Part shown: piece by piece, positions 51,520 through 61,863 of the stretch | Layout of the letters: each line of letters begins with the position of its first letter | Numbering within the stretch: position 1 is the stretch's first letter | NCBI RefSeq assembly: GCF_943913045.1 | Contig: NZ_CALTVH010000005.1 | Location: 61,813-125,812, forward strand | Origin: an uncultured Ezakiella sp. | GTDB lineage: Bacteria > Bacillota > Clostridia > Tissierellales > Peptoniphilaceae | Direction of reading: 5' to 3' | Length of the DNA stretch: 64,000 bases | Translations under genes and position numbers: made by a program | The notes under the pieces: model-generated | Seen by the model: the letters and a program-made list of their open reading frames with translations, nothing else | What the model was told of the DNA's origin: nothing | Databases searched by the model: none

Positions 51520-53271
51520 ATGAAATTTTTAAAATCGGTTTCACGATACATGAAACCTTATTGGGATAAATATATTATCGGCATTTTGTGGCTGGTAGTT
51601 ATAGATACAACTGTTATTTATGTGCCACAAATTATGAGAAATTTCGCCAACGACTATCAAAATGGCATGCTCACCAAAGATAGGCTAGCAACTTATGCGC
51701 TCTTGACTTTGGGTGCAGCAGTATTAATGTCAATTGGCAGATATTTTTGGAGGGTTTGCCTCTTTGGTTCAGCCAGGCGGATCGAATATGATATTCGCAG
51801 AGAGCTTTTTGAACACTGGCTTAAAATGGACAGGGACTTTTACAACCACAACAAGGTGGGAGACCTTATGGCCTATGCAACCAACGATATAAATGCTATC
51901 CGCAACTTCACAGGTCAAGGCATTATGATGAGCGTGGACTCTTCATTTATGCTGATCTTTACTCTTGTGATGATGGTTAGGACTTCGGGGCTTAAGCTGA
52001 CTGTACTTACTTTAATCCCTGTGCCTTTTTCCGCTGCCCTGATTATTTCATACGGGGGTATGTTTTTTAAAATTTTTAAGGACAGGCAGGTCGCCTATGC
52101 AAAATTGTCTGACACAACTACGGAAGCTTTTTCGGGCATCCAAGTTATCAAGGCCTTTGTCGAAGAAGACCATGCCAACGATAGGTTTGAAGAGGCCAAT
52201 CAAAATTATTACCAAAAGAATGTCAACGTTATAAAAAAGACTACATTTTTATTTCCGCTTATGGTTTTGATGGCGGGTCTTAGCTATATGCTGGTAATTT
52301 ATCTGGGCGCCCGCTATGTTATAAATGGGACCATTAGTTTGGGTGACTTTATCGCCCACTATTCTTATGTAGGCATTATCATGTGGCCAGCCAGGAGCTT
52401 GGGCATGATTATTAATATGATCCAACAAGGAAGCGTGGGTATGGAAAGGATCAAATCCATGCTCAAGGTCGAGCCCAAAATCAAAGAACCTGAAAATCCA
52501 ATCGCCCTTCCAAGGAATAAGGCCAGCGTGGAATTTAAAAATGTTTCCTTTAAATATCCAAGCTCTAACAGATATGCCCTAAGAAATGTTTCCTTTAAAT
52601 TGGAAGACGGCAAGTCACTTGCTCTTGTGGGCAAAACTGGTTCATCCAAGTCCACGATTTTAAAATTAATTTTCAGGGAATACCTGCCTGATGAAGGAGA
52701 AATTTTGATCGACGGTGTAAATGTAGCAGACTTGGACTTAAATATGCTGACAGAAAAAGCTGGCTATGTACCCCAAGACAACTTCCTCTTTAGCGAATCC
52801 ATAGCTGAAAATATCGCCTTCGCCTTTGACGAAGAGATTGACCAAAAATATATAGAAGACGCCGCCAAGATGAGCGGCGTCTACAATGACGTCACGAGCT
52901 TTAAAAAAGGTTTCGATACCATTTTGGGTGAAAGGGGCGTCACCCTATCGGGCGGCCAAAAGCAAAGGGTATCCATTGCTAGAGCCCTGATTAAAAATCC
53001 AAAACTCTTGGTCCTTGACGACAGCTTGTCGGCTGTTGATACGGATACAGAAAAAGTTATCCTAGACCAAATTGCAAAATTGCAATCGACCATGATTATT
53101 GTGGCCCACAGAATTTCTACAATCAAAAACGCTGACGAGATTTTATTCTTAGAAGACGGGGCTATCAAAGAGCGCGGCAACCACGACCAGTTGGTTGAGC
53201 TGGATGGCGAATACAATCAAATGTATCAAAACCAACTCTTGGAAAGTGAAATGGAGGCATGGGATGAGTAA
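51520..53271 (+). CDS. ABC exporter subunit with degenerate ATP site (BmrC/LmrC-like)
   Basis: 583 residues: six membrane helices, then a nucleotide-binding domain. Walker A is GKTGSSKST (Ser where Gly is usual), the signature TLSGGQKQR is intact, and Walker B LLVLDDSLSAVD has Asp in place of the catalytic Glu. The partner immediately downstream has the complementary defect, as expected of heterodimeric multidrug-type exporters. An AGGAGGAAGG site precedes the ATG. The substrate cannot be told. Confidence 0.92.
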   Translation: MKFLKSVSRYMKPYWDKYIIGILWLVVIDTTVIYVPQIMRNFANDYQNGMLTKDRLATYALLTLGAAVLMSIGRYFWRVCLFGSARRIEYDIRRELFEHWLKMDRDFYNHNKVGDLMAYATNDINAIRNFTGQGIMMSVDSSFMLIFTLVMMVRTSGLKLTVLTLIPVPFSAALIISYGGMFFKIFKDRQVAYAKLSDTTTEAFSGIQVIKAFVEEDHANDRFEEANQNYYQKNVNVIKKTTFLFPLMVLMAGLSYMLVIYLGARYVINGTISLGDFIAHYSYVGIIMWPARSLGMIINMIQQGSVGMERIKSMLKVEPKIKEPENPIALPRNKASVEFKNVSFKYPSSNRYALRNVSFKLEDGKSLALVGKTGSSKSTILKLIFREYLPDEGEILIDGVNVADLDLNMLTEKAGYVPQDNFLFSESIAENIAFAFDEEIDQKYIEDAAKMSGVYNDVTSFKKGFDTILGERGVTLSGGQKQRVSIARALIKNPKLLVLDDSLSAVDTDTEKVILDQIAKLQSTMIIVAHRISTIKNADEILFLEDGAIKERGNHDQLVELDGEYNQMYQNQLLESEMEAWDE

Positions 53272-55252
53272 GACAGATAACAAAAATAAAAAAACCTTGA
53301 TGCACCACCTCTTGAGCTTTGCAAGGCCGTATGTAAAACCCCTTATCCTCGCACTTATCTTGGTTGCATTTTCAACTGTCCTTGAACTTGTAAATCCATA
53401 CCTGGTCAAGGTCGCCATCGACGATTATATCTCAGGCGATATTGTATCTATGGTTGAAGTTGAAAGCGCAAACGAAGACACAATTCCAATTAACGGAAGA
53501 AATTATTTGCGGGTCCACCCCAAAGAAAAATCCACTTATAGCGAAGATACAGTTTATTATACAATAGAAACCAAGGGCCAAGACCACACGCTTCTTAAAA
53601 ATGGCGCAGCCTATGAGAACATTAGCCACGACGATTATCTGGACATCAGAAAGAGGGACAACGAAGCGATTATAAAAATCACTCTTTTATTTATCCTGGT
53701 AATCCTCTTGAACTTTGTCTTTACCTGGTGGTTCAACTTCCTCTTAGGTAGGACTGGGTCCAAGATTATTTACGATATTAGAAAGCAAGTCTTTGACCAT
53801 ATAATTCGTCAGTCATCTGCTTTCTTCAACAAAAAACCAGTCGGCAGCTTGCTCACAAGGGTTACTTCCGACACGCAAAACCTATCTGAATTCTATTCCA
53901 ACGTAATGGTAAGCTTTGTCGCAGACCTAGGAATCGTAATTGGCATTATGATCCTTATGCTAAAGCTCAATTACAAGCTGGCCCTCATGTGCTTTTTGCT
54001 CTTGCCAGTTATAGTTGCCATTTCAATTTTCTTTAGAAATATTCAGTTCAAGGTCTTCCAAGTCGCCAGAGCTAAACTTTCACGGATCAATTCAACTCTA
54101 AACGAATACCTAAGTGGTATGTCTGTCATTAGCATCTTTGGCAAGGAAGAAAAAATGGCCAGGAAATTTGACGACCAAAACTCCGGCTACCTAAATACGG
54201 TCCTCAAAAATGTTAGAAACCACGCCCTCTTTAGGCCGTCAATCGAAATCGTTCGGTCACTTGGCGAGGCATTTTTGATCTACTACGGAGGCGGTCAGGT
54301 TATCCAAGACAATATCGAGTTTGGCACCCTCTTCCTCTTTATAACCTATCTAAAAAGGTTCTTCATGCCAATTATGGACATGGCAGAAAAATACAATATC
54401 CTTCAAATGGCCATGGCCTCTGTTGAAAAGATTGTAGATATCTTAGACACTGACACAGGCATCAAGGCCCTGCCCGAATACGATAAAAATAATATTCCTG
54501 CTGACCTGGGCGACATTGAATTTAGAAATGTAAACTTCTCTTATATACCAGGCGAACAAGTCCTAAAGGATATTTCCTTCAAGATTAAAAAAGGCGAATC
54601 GGTTGCCTTTGTTGGAGCGACAGGCGCCGGCAAGTCTTCGATCCTTTCGCTACTTGCAAGATTTTGGGATATAGACTCGGGTTCAATTACAATTGACGGC
54701 GTTGACATCAGGACCATGGACCCAGCAGTTTTGAGAAAGCGTTTGGGCTTTGTCCTTCAAGATGTATTTTTATTCTCGGGCGATATCAAATACAATATCA
54801 CCCTGGGCAAGGACTACTCCATGGAGGAAATCAAAGACGCAGCCAAACGCGTCCGTGCGGACGACTTTATCCAAAAACTTTCAAACACTTACGACACACG
54901 GGTGGAAGAACGTGGATCTACACTATCAACAGGCGAACGTCAACTCCTGAGCTTTGCGCGAACCATCCTTAGGGATCCGGAAATCCTAATCCTCGATGAG
55001 GCAACCGCCAGCATCGATACAGAAACGGAACTCCTCATCCAAGAAGGCCTGCAAGAACTCATGAAAAATAGGACCACAATTGCAATCGCCCACAGGCTAT
55101 CGACCGTATCCGATATGGATAGGATCATAGTTATGAACAAGGGCCGCATAGTCGAAGTCGGCAACCACCATGAACTCATGGAAAAGCACGGCTACTACTA
55201 TAGGCTCTACCAATTGCAATTAGACCAAGCCCAAGAAAAATCCAAGGCTTAA
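53264..55252 (+). CDS. ABC exporter subunit, partner of the gene at 51520
   Basis: 662 residues from the ATG at 53264 (ATGGAGG upstream), overlapping the first subunit by 8 bp; the frame is open further upstream inside that gene. A roughly 90-residue extracellular insert lies between the first two membrane helices, as in BmrD-like subunits. The NBD has Walker A GATGAGKSS, Walker B LILDEATASIDTE with the catalytic Glu, and a non-canonical signature TLSTGERQLL. Together the two subunits have one good and one degenerate ATP site. Confidence 0.92.
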   Translation: MSKTDNKNKKTLMHHLLSFARPYVKPLILALILVAFSTVLELVNPYLVKVAIDDYISGDIVSMVEVESANEDTIPINGRNYLRVHPKEKSTYSEDTVYYTIETKGQDHTLLKNGAAYENISHDDYLDIRKRDNEAIIKITLLFILVILLNFVFTWWFNFLLGRTGSKIIYDIRKQVFDHIIRQSSAFFNKKPVGSLLTRVTSDTQNLSEFYSNVMVSFVADLGIVIGIMILMLKLNYKLALMCFLLLPVIVAISIFFRNIQFKVFQVARAKLSRINSTLNEYLSGMSVISIFGKEEKMARKFDDQNSGYLNTVLKNVRNHALFRPSIEIVRSLGEAFLIYYGGGQVIQDNIEFGTLFLFITYLKRFFMPIMDMAEKYNILQMAMASVEKIVDILDTDTGIKALPEYDKNNIPADLGDIEFRNVNFSYIPGEQVLKDISFKIKKGESVAFVGATGAGKSSILSLLARFWDIDSGSITIDGVDIRTMDPAVLRKRLGFVLQDVFLFSGDIKYNITLGKDYSMEEIKDAAKRVRADDFIQKLSNTYDTRVEERGSTLSTGERQLLSFARTILRDPEILILDEATASIDTETELLIQEGLQELMKNRTTIAIAHRLSTVSDMDRIIVMNKGRIVEVGNHHELMEKHGYYYRLYQLQLDQAQEKSKA

Positions 55253-55267
55253 AATATTGAATTTCAA

Positions 55268-55299
55268 AAAGCTGCCCCTTTGGACAGCTTTATTTTTTT
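55268..55299 (+). terminator. Terminator of the heterodimeric exporter operon
   Basis: AAAGCTG-ccCCtttGGa-CAGCTTT followed by ATTTTTTTG, just after the stop codon and convergent with the next gene. Confidence 0.8.
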
Positions 55300-55324
55300 G
55301 TATTTAGTTGTATGGCTCACAAGG

Positions 55325-56941
55325 TTAAAACTTTTCCAAATCGATTATCTTGTTCGTTATTGAAAGCGGGCTTTTTCTGTGCGTTATGATAATTACAATC
55401 TTGCCTTCGTCGCCAAGCTTTTTTATGTTTTGCACAATTTTATCCTCAGTTTCATTGTCAAGAGCCGACGTAAACTCGTCAAGTATGATTAAGTCCTTGT
55501 CGCTGTAAAGAGCGCGTGCAAGTGCGATTCTTTGTTTTTCCCCACCACTTAAATTTGCTCCCTTCGTTGCAAGCTCGTGGTTGAGCTTTCCGTCTTTTTT
55601 CTCGACAAGATTTGAAAGTTCGCTCTCCCTCAAAACATTTTCGTCGACAACTTCATTGTCAAATTGAATATTTCGAAGAATTGTATCTCTAAAAATAAAG
55701 GGCTCCTGCTCAACAAGCGAAAGATTGTCATAGTAGCTCGATCGATTGATTTTTCTGAGCTCAGTGTCATTCACAATGACCTCTCCGCTATATGTGTCCC
55801 AAATTTTTAGGATAATATCTATAATCGTCGACTTGCCAGACCCCGAAGGTCCAATGATGCCGACTATATCGCCCTTTTCAAATTTGAAGTTCACGTTTTT
55901 AAGAACCGGCTTTTGTGAATCATAGGAAAAAGAAACGTCTTTGAACTCGATCGAATCAATACTCTGAATCCTCTCTCCACTCTCTTCTTCCATATCGTCC
56001 TCAAGAAAACTCAAAACTCTGTCGCTCATCCCTAGACTAACGTTTATACCCGTGTACCAATCCGAAAGATTTGTCATCGGCTCGTACAAAAAGTCCAGAT
56101 ATGAATAAAACGCAAAGAGATAGCCAAGTGTAAGTTGTCCCTTTATAATTAAAATCGCACCCGAAATAAGCACAACTATCGGAAGGAGCGCCTTTGTAAA
56201 TCCGCCCACGCCGTAACTTACTGCGGTGTATTTTTTTATATCCTTTGCCGAATCCGTGTATTCATTTATTGTGTTTTTAAAATTGTCGAGGAAAAATTTT
56301 TCCTTGCCGTTGATTTTTATCTGCAAAACACCGTTCAAATATTCCTGTACGGTTTCGGAAACTCTTGTAAAAAGTCGTCTCTCTTTGTTCGATGCCTTTC
56401 TTATTTTTTTGTCTATTCTATGGAATGTGAACGTGTATATAGGAACGATCAAAAGAGGTAAAATCGTGAGAATTGGACTCATATAAAACATCAAAACCAC
56501 GACAATTCCAATTCTCAGCACGTTTAAAATGAGCATCGGAAAACCGATTGAAATGTCGTACGAAAGAATCGACGTGTCGTGCAAAATTCTGTTGGTGAAA
56601 TCCTCGTCGTTCTCTTTGAAAAATTTTACATTCTTTTTTAGCGCTGCTTGCAGCATAATCGTTCTGAAATAGTTCAAATACTCCGTGCTGTACATATGCC
56701 ATATGTAGTTTTGCATCGAGTTTAAAGTCGCATCTAAAAGTCCGATTATGATTAAAAGTGCTCCGAATTTTAAAATTTCGGCAATAGGCGCACTCACAGT
56801 TACCATATTGACAAGCTTTCCGATGAAAAACGGCATTATAGAGCCGATTAATATCGAAGCTGCGCAAAGTACTACGAGCCAAAATCGCCTTTTTCTAAAG
56901 GGTCCTATGTAACCCAAAAGCTTTCTATATTTTTTAACCAT
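55325..56941 (-). CDS. ABC exporter, single permease-ATPase
   Basis: 538 residues. Membrane domain (residues 1-300) then NBD: Walker A GPSGSGKSTIIDIIL, signature NLSGGEKQRIALARAL, Walker B LIILDEFTSALDNET. It is shorter than the usual 580 or so. It stands alone and could work as a homodimer. Codon use is richer in AAx/TTx than the exporter pair next to it, a possible sign of separate acquisition. Substrate unknown. Confidence 0.88.
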   Translation of the reverse strand: MVKKYRKLLGYIGPFRKRRFWLVVLCAASILIGSIMPFFIGKLVNMVTVSAPIAEILKFGALLIIIGLLDATLNSMQNYIWHMYSTEYLNYFRTIMLQAALKKNVKFFKENDEDFTNRILHDTSILSYDISIGFPMLILNVLRIGIVVVLMFYMSPILTILPLLIVPIYTFTFHRIDKKIRKASNKERRLFTRVSETVQEYLNGVLQIKINGKEKFFLDNFKNTINEYTDSAKDIKKYTAVSYGVGGFTKALLPIVVLISGAILIIKGQLTLGYLFAFYSYLDFLYEPMTNLSDWYTGINVSLGMSDRVLSFLEDDMEEESGERIQSIDSIEFKDVSFSYDSQKPVLKNVNFKFEKGDIVGIIGPSGSGKSTIIDIILKIWDTYSGEVIVNDTELRKINRSSYYDNLSLVEQEPFIFRDTILRNIQFDNEVVDENVLRESELSNLVEKKDGKLNHELATKGANLSGGEKQRIALARALYSDKDLIILDEFTSALDNETEDKIVQNIKKLGDEGKIVIIITHRKSPLSITNKIIDLEKF

Positions 56942-56963
56942 CCTGCCCTCCTTGTATATAAAG

Positions 56964-56972
56964 ATTATAGCA
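56964..56972 (-). promoter_or_regulatory. Extended -10 promoter of the single ABC exporter
   Basis: On the minus strand TGC-TATAAT (56972-56964), with no convincing -35; the gene starts some 23 bp further on after an AGGAGG site. Confidence 0.45.
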
Positions 56973-57463
56973 CATCTCGCTCTCCTTTTCTCATATTTCT
57001 AACAAAAAACCGTTTTACTACTAATAAATTAAAAGGATTTTATTTTTTAAGATAAATAATTCTATTTTCAACTTACACAACTAAGAACTTGAGCCCAAGA
57101 ATAATAAAAAGAGAAAAAATAAAAATAGACTGTATATTTTTGCTAATGTTTTACTTCCCAACACATATTACACAGAAATAAAATTAAAGGCTCAAGTTCT
57201 AATAGGCAATTGATAAAAATTGTCAATCGCCTATTAGATGTGTATGTTTTTATGATTTGTGTTTACAATGCAGTTTTATATAAGGATTATCTGAAAATAC
57301 ATCAATAGTATTCTATTTAAAAAAGTGAATTTTTTATACTTTTGCTGTACTGCAAGTTATATCTATAGCTTTGTATAATTTGATACAATTTAATCTTTTC
57401 TTTTTTAACTTGTTTTTTAGGTAAATGCACGCCCTTTATTTATAAAGTATTAACAGGTATAGA
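56973..57463. other. AT-rich intergenic stretch with one long inverted repeat
   Basis: No gene is supported. One strong palindrome, CTAATAGGCAATTG and CAATCGCCTATTAG (about 57198-57238), separates the single ABC gene from the ECF operon. Its role is unknown. Confidence 0.5.
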
Positions 57464-57496
57464 AATAAAAAAGAACCTGCACCAAATATTGGCACA
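57464..57496 (-). terminator. Terminator of the iron/ECF operon
   Basis: On the minus strand CTGTGCCA-atat-TTGGTGCAG followed by a TTCTTTTTTATTT run, just after the EcfA stop codon. Confidence 0.75.
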
Positions 57497-57506
57497 GAAT
57501 CTATTT

Positions 57507-58871
57507 TTACAATTTGAAAATCTCATCTGCCACTTCATTTAAAAATTCTATATCATGGGAAACAATAAAAATTATTTTATCTTTATTTCTATATTTTTTA
57601 ATCAGTTCAGATATTTTTATCATATTAGCATAATCCATGCCACTAGTTGGCTCATCATAGTAAACAAAAGTAGAGTCTTTACACATTATGGACGCTATTG
57701 CAAGTCTTTGCTTTTGTCCTCCTGATAAGCTCATTGGGTGTCTTTCTATAAATTCGTCCAGGCCTAAATCTTTTAAAATAATTTTCGCCTTTTCTTCATC
57801 AAGATTCTTTACTCCAAGGCTAAGCTCTTTGAATACTTCATCTGTAAATAATTGATGATTTACGTCTTGCATAACAAGTGAAGAGTTTTTGAGTCTTTCT
57901 TTTTTAGATAGCTTCTCTCCCTTAAAATAAATTTCTTCTTTTGATTTTTTCTCAAGACCAATCAAACATCTTAAAAGCGTTGATTTTCCTTGTCCATTGG
58001 ATCCTATTATACCATAAATTTTACCAAGCTTGAACGAAATGTCTTTTAAGCTTAAACACTCATCATCAGTAAATTTGTACCTAAGATTTTTTATCTGATA
58101 CTCTCCACCATCTTTTAAATAAGGAACTTCTAATGTACTTAACTCTTTATCTCTTAAACTTAAAGCGTTCAATTCATTTTTATCAAACTTTAAAAATTCA
58201 CTTCTAGTATAAGTTTTTTTAAGTTTACCCTTATCTATTAAAAATACACGGTCAACTATATCCATTAAATAATAGATTCTATGCTCAGCTACAATAATGC
58301 TTATTCCCTTTTCTTTTAATATCTTTAGCATCTTTGTCAAAACACTTATGCTTTTAATATCCAAATTTGATGAAGGTTCATCCATAACTATTATCTTTGT
58401 GCCTGCTATATAAGAAGCGGCAATGCAAAGTATTTGTTTCTCACCGCCGGATAGATTAAATATATTTCTGTTCAAAAGATTTTTTATCGGGAATATCTCA
58501 AGCATATCCTTCAAACGCCTGTCCATCTCTTCTCTTGCAAGACCAATATTTTCCAAATAAAATAATAATTCTAATGTCGTATTAACATTAAAGAAATATG
58601 TCTTAGGGTTTTGAAAAACAGTTGAGACAAGCATTGAGATTTGATAAAGTTCCAAATTTTTTATATTTTTACCATCAATAATTATTTCGCCCTTTGTCTT
58701 TGCGTTATCATACCTTACAGCTAGTCCATTGATTGAATTTATTAAAGATGACTTACCACTTCCGCTTTTTCCTGTAAATAGCACGCACTCTCCCTCGGCT
58801 ACGGATAGTGATATACCATCTAATATATGTTCTTCACCATAATCAAGGCTTAAATTTTTAACTTCTACCAT
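57507..58871 (-). CDS. Double ECF ATPase (EcfA1-EcfA2 fusion)
   Basis: 454 residues with two complete ATPase domains. First: Walker A GKSGSGKSSLINS, signature NLSGGEKQ, Walker B IVMDEPSSNLD. Second: Walker A GSNGQGKSTLL, signature LSGGQKQR, Walker B YYDEPTSGMD. It energises an energy-coupling-factor transporter with the EcfT gene that it overlaps by 7 bp. Fused double ATPases are usual next to MptD-type S components. Confidence 0.93.
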   Translation of the reverse strand: MVEVKNLSLDYGEEHILDGISLSVAEGECVLFTGKSGSGKSSLINSINGLAVRYDNAKTKGEIIIDGKNIKNLELYQISMLVSTVFQNPKTYFFNVNTTLELLFYLENIGLAREEMDRRLKDMLEIFPIKNLLNRNIFNLSGGEKQILCIAASYIAGTKIIVMDEPSSNLDIKSISVLTKMLKILKEKGISIIVAEHRIYYLMDIVDRVFLIDKGKLKKTYTRSEFLKFDKNELNALSLRDKELSTLEVPYLKDGGEYQIKNLRYKFTDDECLSLKDISFKLGKIYGIIGSNGQGKSTLLRCLIGLEKKSKEEIYFKGEKLSKKERLKNSSLVMQDVNHQLFTDEVFKELSLGVKNLDEEKAKIILKDLGLDEFIERHPMSLSGGQKQRLAIASIMCKDSTFVYYDEPTSGMDYANMIKISELIKKYRNKDKIIFIVSHDIEFLNEVADEIFKL

Positions 58872-59551
58872 ATTAAGCCTCCTACAACAAGCCCCATAAT
58901 GATTAAAACATATACAAAATCTATAGGCTGTACCTTTACAGGAATATATCTAGTCTTAGTAATTGGATTTTCTATTGCCTTTGTTTCTGCCGCTTTTGCA
59001 ATATCATCTGCAATGTTCGAAGATATAATTAGTAGTGGCACTGAAACATATTCAAAATATTCTATTGGGTTTTTAAAAATTATTCCTCTTACTCTCATAG
59101 CCATTTTGATGTTTTTCTTCTCTTCTTTAAATGATGGAAAAAATCTAAACATAACCGCAATAGGTATGGATACATTCTTTGAGATCTTAAGCTTATCCAT
59201 TGACGAAATTATTGTACCTACATCAGAGGTCTTTATCATGAAGCTAGCAGCCATAAATGGTAAAATAAACATTCTAATTACAATAGGTATACTCAAAAAC
59301 ATCTTAACTATAGGGTTTAATTCAGATAACACCATAAAATTAGGCAAGGAGTAAAGTATCCCACATAAAATTATCCATTTGAAAAGTGTTTTTTTATATC
59401 CATTCAAATAAAACAAAATTGAAAAAATACAAATAATCGCCAATTCAAAACGAATATTTATGCTATGCATAACAGTTAATCCCGTAAAAAATACAACTAA
59501 AATTTTACTGATAGGATTGGGATTAATATAGGTCTTTGAAAAAGCAGGCAT
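58865..59551 (-). CDS. ECF transporter transmembrane (T) component
   Basis: 228 residues with several membrane helices and the coupling-helix motif MAMRVRGIIFKNPIEY (the A-R-x-RG signature of CbiQ/EcfT). It overlaps the ATPase gene and abuts the S-component gene by one base. Confidence 0.92.
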   Translation of the reverse strand: MPAFSKTYINPNPISKILVVFFTGLTVMHSINIRFELAIICIFSILFYLNGYKKTLFKWIILCGILYSLPNFMVLSELNPIVKMFLSIPIVIRMFILPFMAASFMIKTSDVGTIISSMDKLKISKNVSIPIAVMFRFFPSFKEEKKNIKMAMRVRGIIFKNPIEYFEYVSVPLLIISSNIADDIAKAAETKAIENPITKTRYIPVKVQPIDFVYVLIIMGLVVGGLIW

Positions 59552-60111
59552 TATACAATGCCCGCTTTTTCAAAATGTTTCTTCAATAGAGCCTTGCCTA
59601 TATATGCTCCAATAATTCCTCCTAGGAAAGCACCTAAGGCTACTAATGCCATATGAGGATAAGTTATTAGTTTTTCCAAGGCTACTACATAGTCATCCCC
59701 CATCATTCTACAATGCTCTATATATACTTCTTTTGCTAAAAGCATTTGCATCATAGAACTACAAATCCATGTGCTAAAAATGGCATAAGATATCATATTG
59801 TATTTAAATGAATTATAATTACCAATCTTTCTAATTAATTCTGCTATTATCATTACTATAAGTGATAATACTACAACTACGTAGGTATGACCAGCTGCAA
59901 ACATCACAAGTGGTGATATCATACCAAATATAAATAGTGCCCACGGCTTTTGAACTTTAGTCATAAATAACATAACTACAGTTCCTGCAACTACTGCCAA
60001 AACTGTCGGATATATTAAAAACAATATTGGAATCATGCCCATCATGCCAATCCCAAACATCAAGGCAAAATAAATTACGCCAAAAACACCGATACTTACT
60101 AAATCTTTCAC
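59551..60111 (-). CDS. MptD/Trep_Strep-type ECF substrate-binding (S) component
   Basis: 186 residues, mostly hydrophobic (GVFGVIYFALMFGIGMMGMI; HMALVALGAFLGGIIGAYIG). It resembles the MptD/Trep_Strep family of putative S components. The substrate is not known; its operon with Fur-controlled importers suggests an iron-chelate or cofactor. Confidence 0.85.
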   Translation of the reverse strand: MKDLVSIGVFGVIYFALMFGIGMMGMIPILFLIYPTVLAVVAGTVVMLFMTKVQKPWALFIFGMISPLVMFAAGHTYVVVVLSLIVMIIAELIRKIGNYNSFKYNMISYAIFSTWICSSMMQMLLAKEVYIEHCRMMGDDYVVALEKLITYPHMALVALGAFLGGIIGAYIGKALLKKHFEKAGIV

Positions 60112-60141
60112 TTTTAATTTTTTATTATCCGTTTTGTCCTC

Positions 60142-61863
60142 CTAATAAATAAATTCTTCTGCCATTTTTGTTTTTTCTATTAAATTCTTGTAAACTTTTG
60201 ATTTTTGTAAAAGCTCTTCATGTTTGCCTTCACTTTCTACTCTTCCGTTTTCAAGAACTACTATCTTGTCTGCATTTTCTATGGATTTCATTCTGTGTGA
60301 AATGATGACAACAGTTTTATCTTTAACTAAATTATTTAAAGACTCTTGAATCTTTTTCTCGTTGTCAACATCAAGGCTTGCTGCTATCTCATCTAAGATC
60401 AATATCGGTGCATCTTTTAAGAAGGCTCTGGCTATTGATAACCTTTGTCTTTCTCCTCCTGATAGCTCAGCTCCGTTCTCACCAATAACTGTATCGAAAC
60501 CCTTATCCATTTTTTCTATAAAATCTGTGCAGTTTGCAAGTTTTGCTGCTCTTTTAACTTCTTCGTCACTTGCATCTTGCTTTCCGATTCTAATATTTTC
60601 CATGACGCTTTGATTAAAGAGAACCACATCTTGGAAAACTATTGAGACCTTGTCAAAAAGAGATTCTGTTGATATTTCTTTTATATCTTTGCCATCGATT
60701 AAAATTTTTCCCTCGTCATAATCATAAAGTCTTGATATAAGTTTCAAGATAGTTGTTTTGCCGCATCCGCTTGCACCTACCAAAGCAGTGACCTCTCCCT
60801 GCTTAGCTTTAAAGCTTACACCATTTAAAACTTTTGCGTCTTTATTGTAGGCAAACTCAACATCTTTTAGATCAATATCAAATTTTTTCAAATTATAGTC
60901 TTCGCCTTCTTGTAAATCTTGATTTTGAATTTCTTTTAATCTTTCAATTTTTGGCGACAAATAAAATATCTCCATCAAGCCCTCTTTAGATGCATCTAGA
61001 GAGTCTTTTATCTTCATAGCCGCTAGTAAATATCCTACAAGGTAGAGAGCACTTATCTCTTTATTAATAATTAGATTTACACCGACAAATATCACAACGG
61101 CAAGGGAAATAAAACTAAATATTGAAGATATAGACATAGTTAAAATTGTAGTTACTTCCGCCTTTAAGTGTACTCTCTCACTCTCTTCCATTTTTTTATA
61201 TAAGTCATCTTTAATATCCTTCGATAAATTATATGCTTTAATCTCCATTTGCATTTCTATATTTTCCTGAAAACTTTCTGAGTTTTTTCTTAGAATATCA
61301 TAATATCTTTTATGTCCCTTAACCTGATATTTTTTAGATAAGGGTATGAATATAAAGCTTAAAAGAGATGGAATAATTACAGCTAAGCCCATCTTGACAT
61401 TACCCATTAGCATCATGACGGATATAAGCGGGAAGAAGAGTGCCATGCCGCCTACCTTTGGTATTGAATGGCTCATTGCATGCTCTATACCTTCAATATC
61501 AGACATGATTGTTTGTGAAAGGTCGGAAATGTCATGTTTAGAAAAGTATGATAGAGGTAATTTTGATAGATTCTCCGCTGTCCTTATTCTTAAATCCGCA
61601 CTTTCTTGATAGGTTGTGCTATACAATTTATCGTATTCTATAGAAAGCAAAATATACATTGCTATCAAGGTCAAAACTGAGAATACTATATAAAAGCCCT
61701 TGCTTTTGCCCATATTTTCCAAAACTTCCTGAGCAAAAATCATAAGTAATATGGCAGGAAGCATGTTTATACAATAAACGAAAAATGAGGACAGTGTTGC
61801 TTTAGTTAGATTTCTTGCTCCTTTATCTGTAAGAGCAAATCTTTTTTTATAAAACTCCTTCAT
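60142..61863 (-). CDS. ABC transporter permease-ATPase, YbtQ/IrtB-like
   Basis: 573 residues from the ATG at 61863; an upstream in-frame ATG at 61887 lies inside the preceding gene. Membrane domain, then NBD with Walker A GASGCGKTTILKL, signature ELSGGERQRLSIARAFL and Walker B LILDEIAASLDV. It pairs with the gene that it overlaps by 17 bp. Exporter-type pairs of this sort in iron-regulated operons act as siderophore importers (YbtPQ, IrtAB); this function is inferred. Confidence 0.88.
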   Translation of the reverse strand: MKEFYKKRFALTDKGARNLTKATLSSFFVYCINMLPAILLMIFAQEVLENMGKSKGFYIVFSVLTLIAMYILLSIEYDKLYSTTYQESADLRIRTAENLSKLPLSYFSKHDISDLSQTIMSDIEGIEHAMSHSIPKVGGMALFFPLISVMMLMGNVKMGLAVIIPSLLSFIFIPLSKKYQVKGHKRYYDILRKNSESFQENIEMQMEIKAYNLSKDIKDDLYKKMEESERVHLKAEVTTILTMSISSIFSFISLAVVIFVGVNLIINKEISALYLVGYLLAAMKIKDSLDASKEGLMEIFYLSPKIERLKEIQNQDLQEGEDYNLKKFDIDLKDVEFAYNKDAKVLNGVSFKAKQGEVTALVGASGCGKTTILKLISRLYDYDEGKILIDGKDIKEISTESLFDKVSIVFQDVVLFNQSVMENIRIGKQDASDEEVKRAAKLANCTDFIEKMDKGFDTVIGENGAELSGGERQRLSIARAFLKDAPILILDEIAASLDVDNEKKIQESLNNLVKDKTVVIISHRMKSIENADKIVVLENGRVESEGKHEELLQKSKVYKNLIEKTKMAEEFIY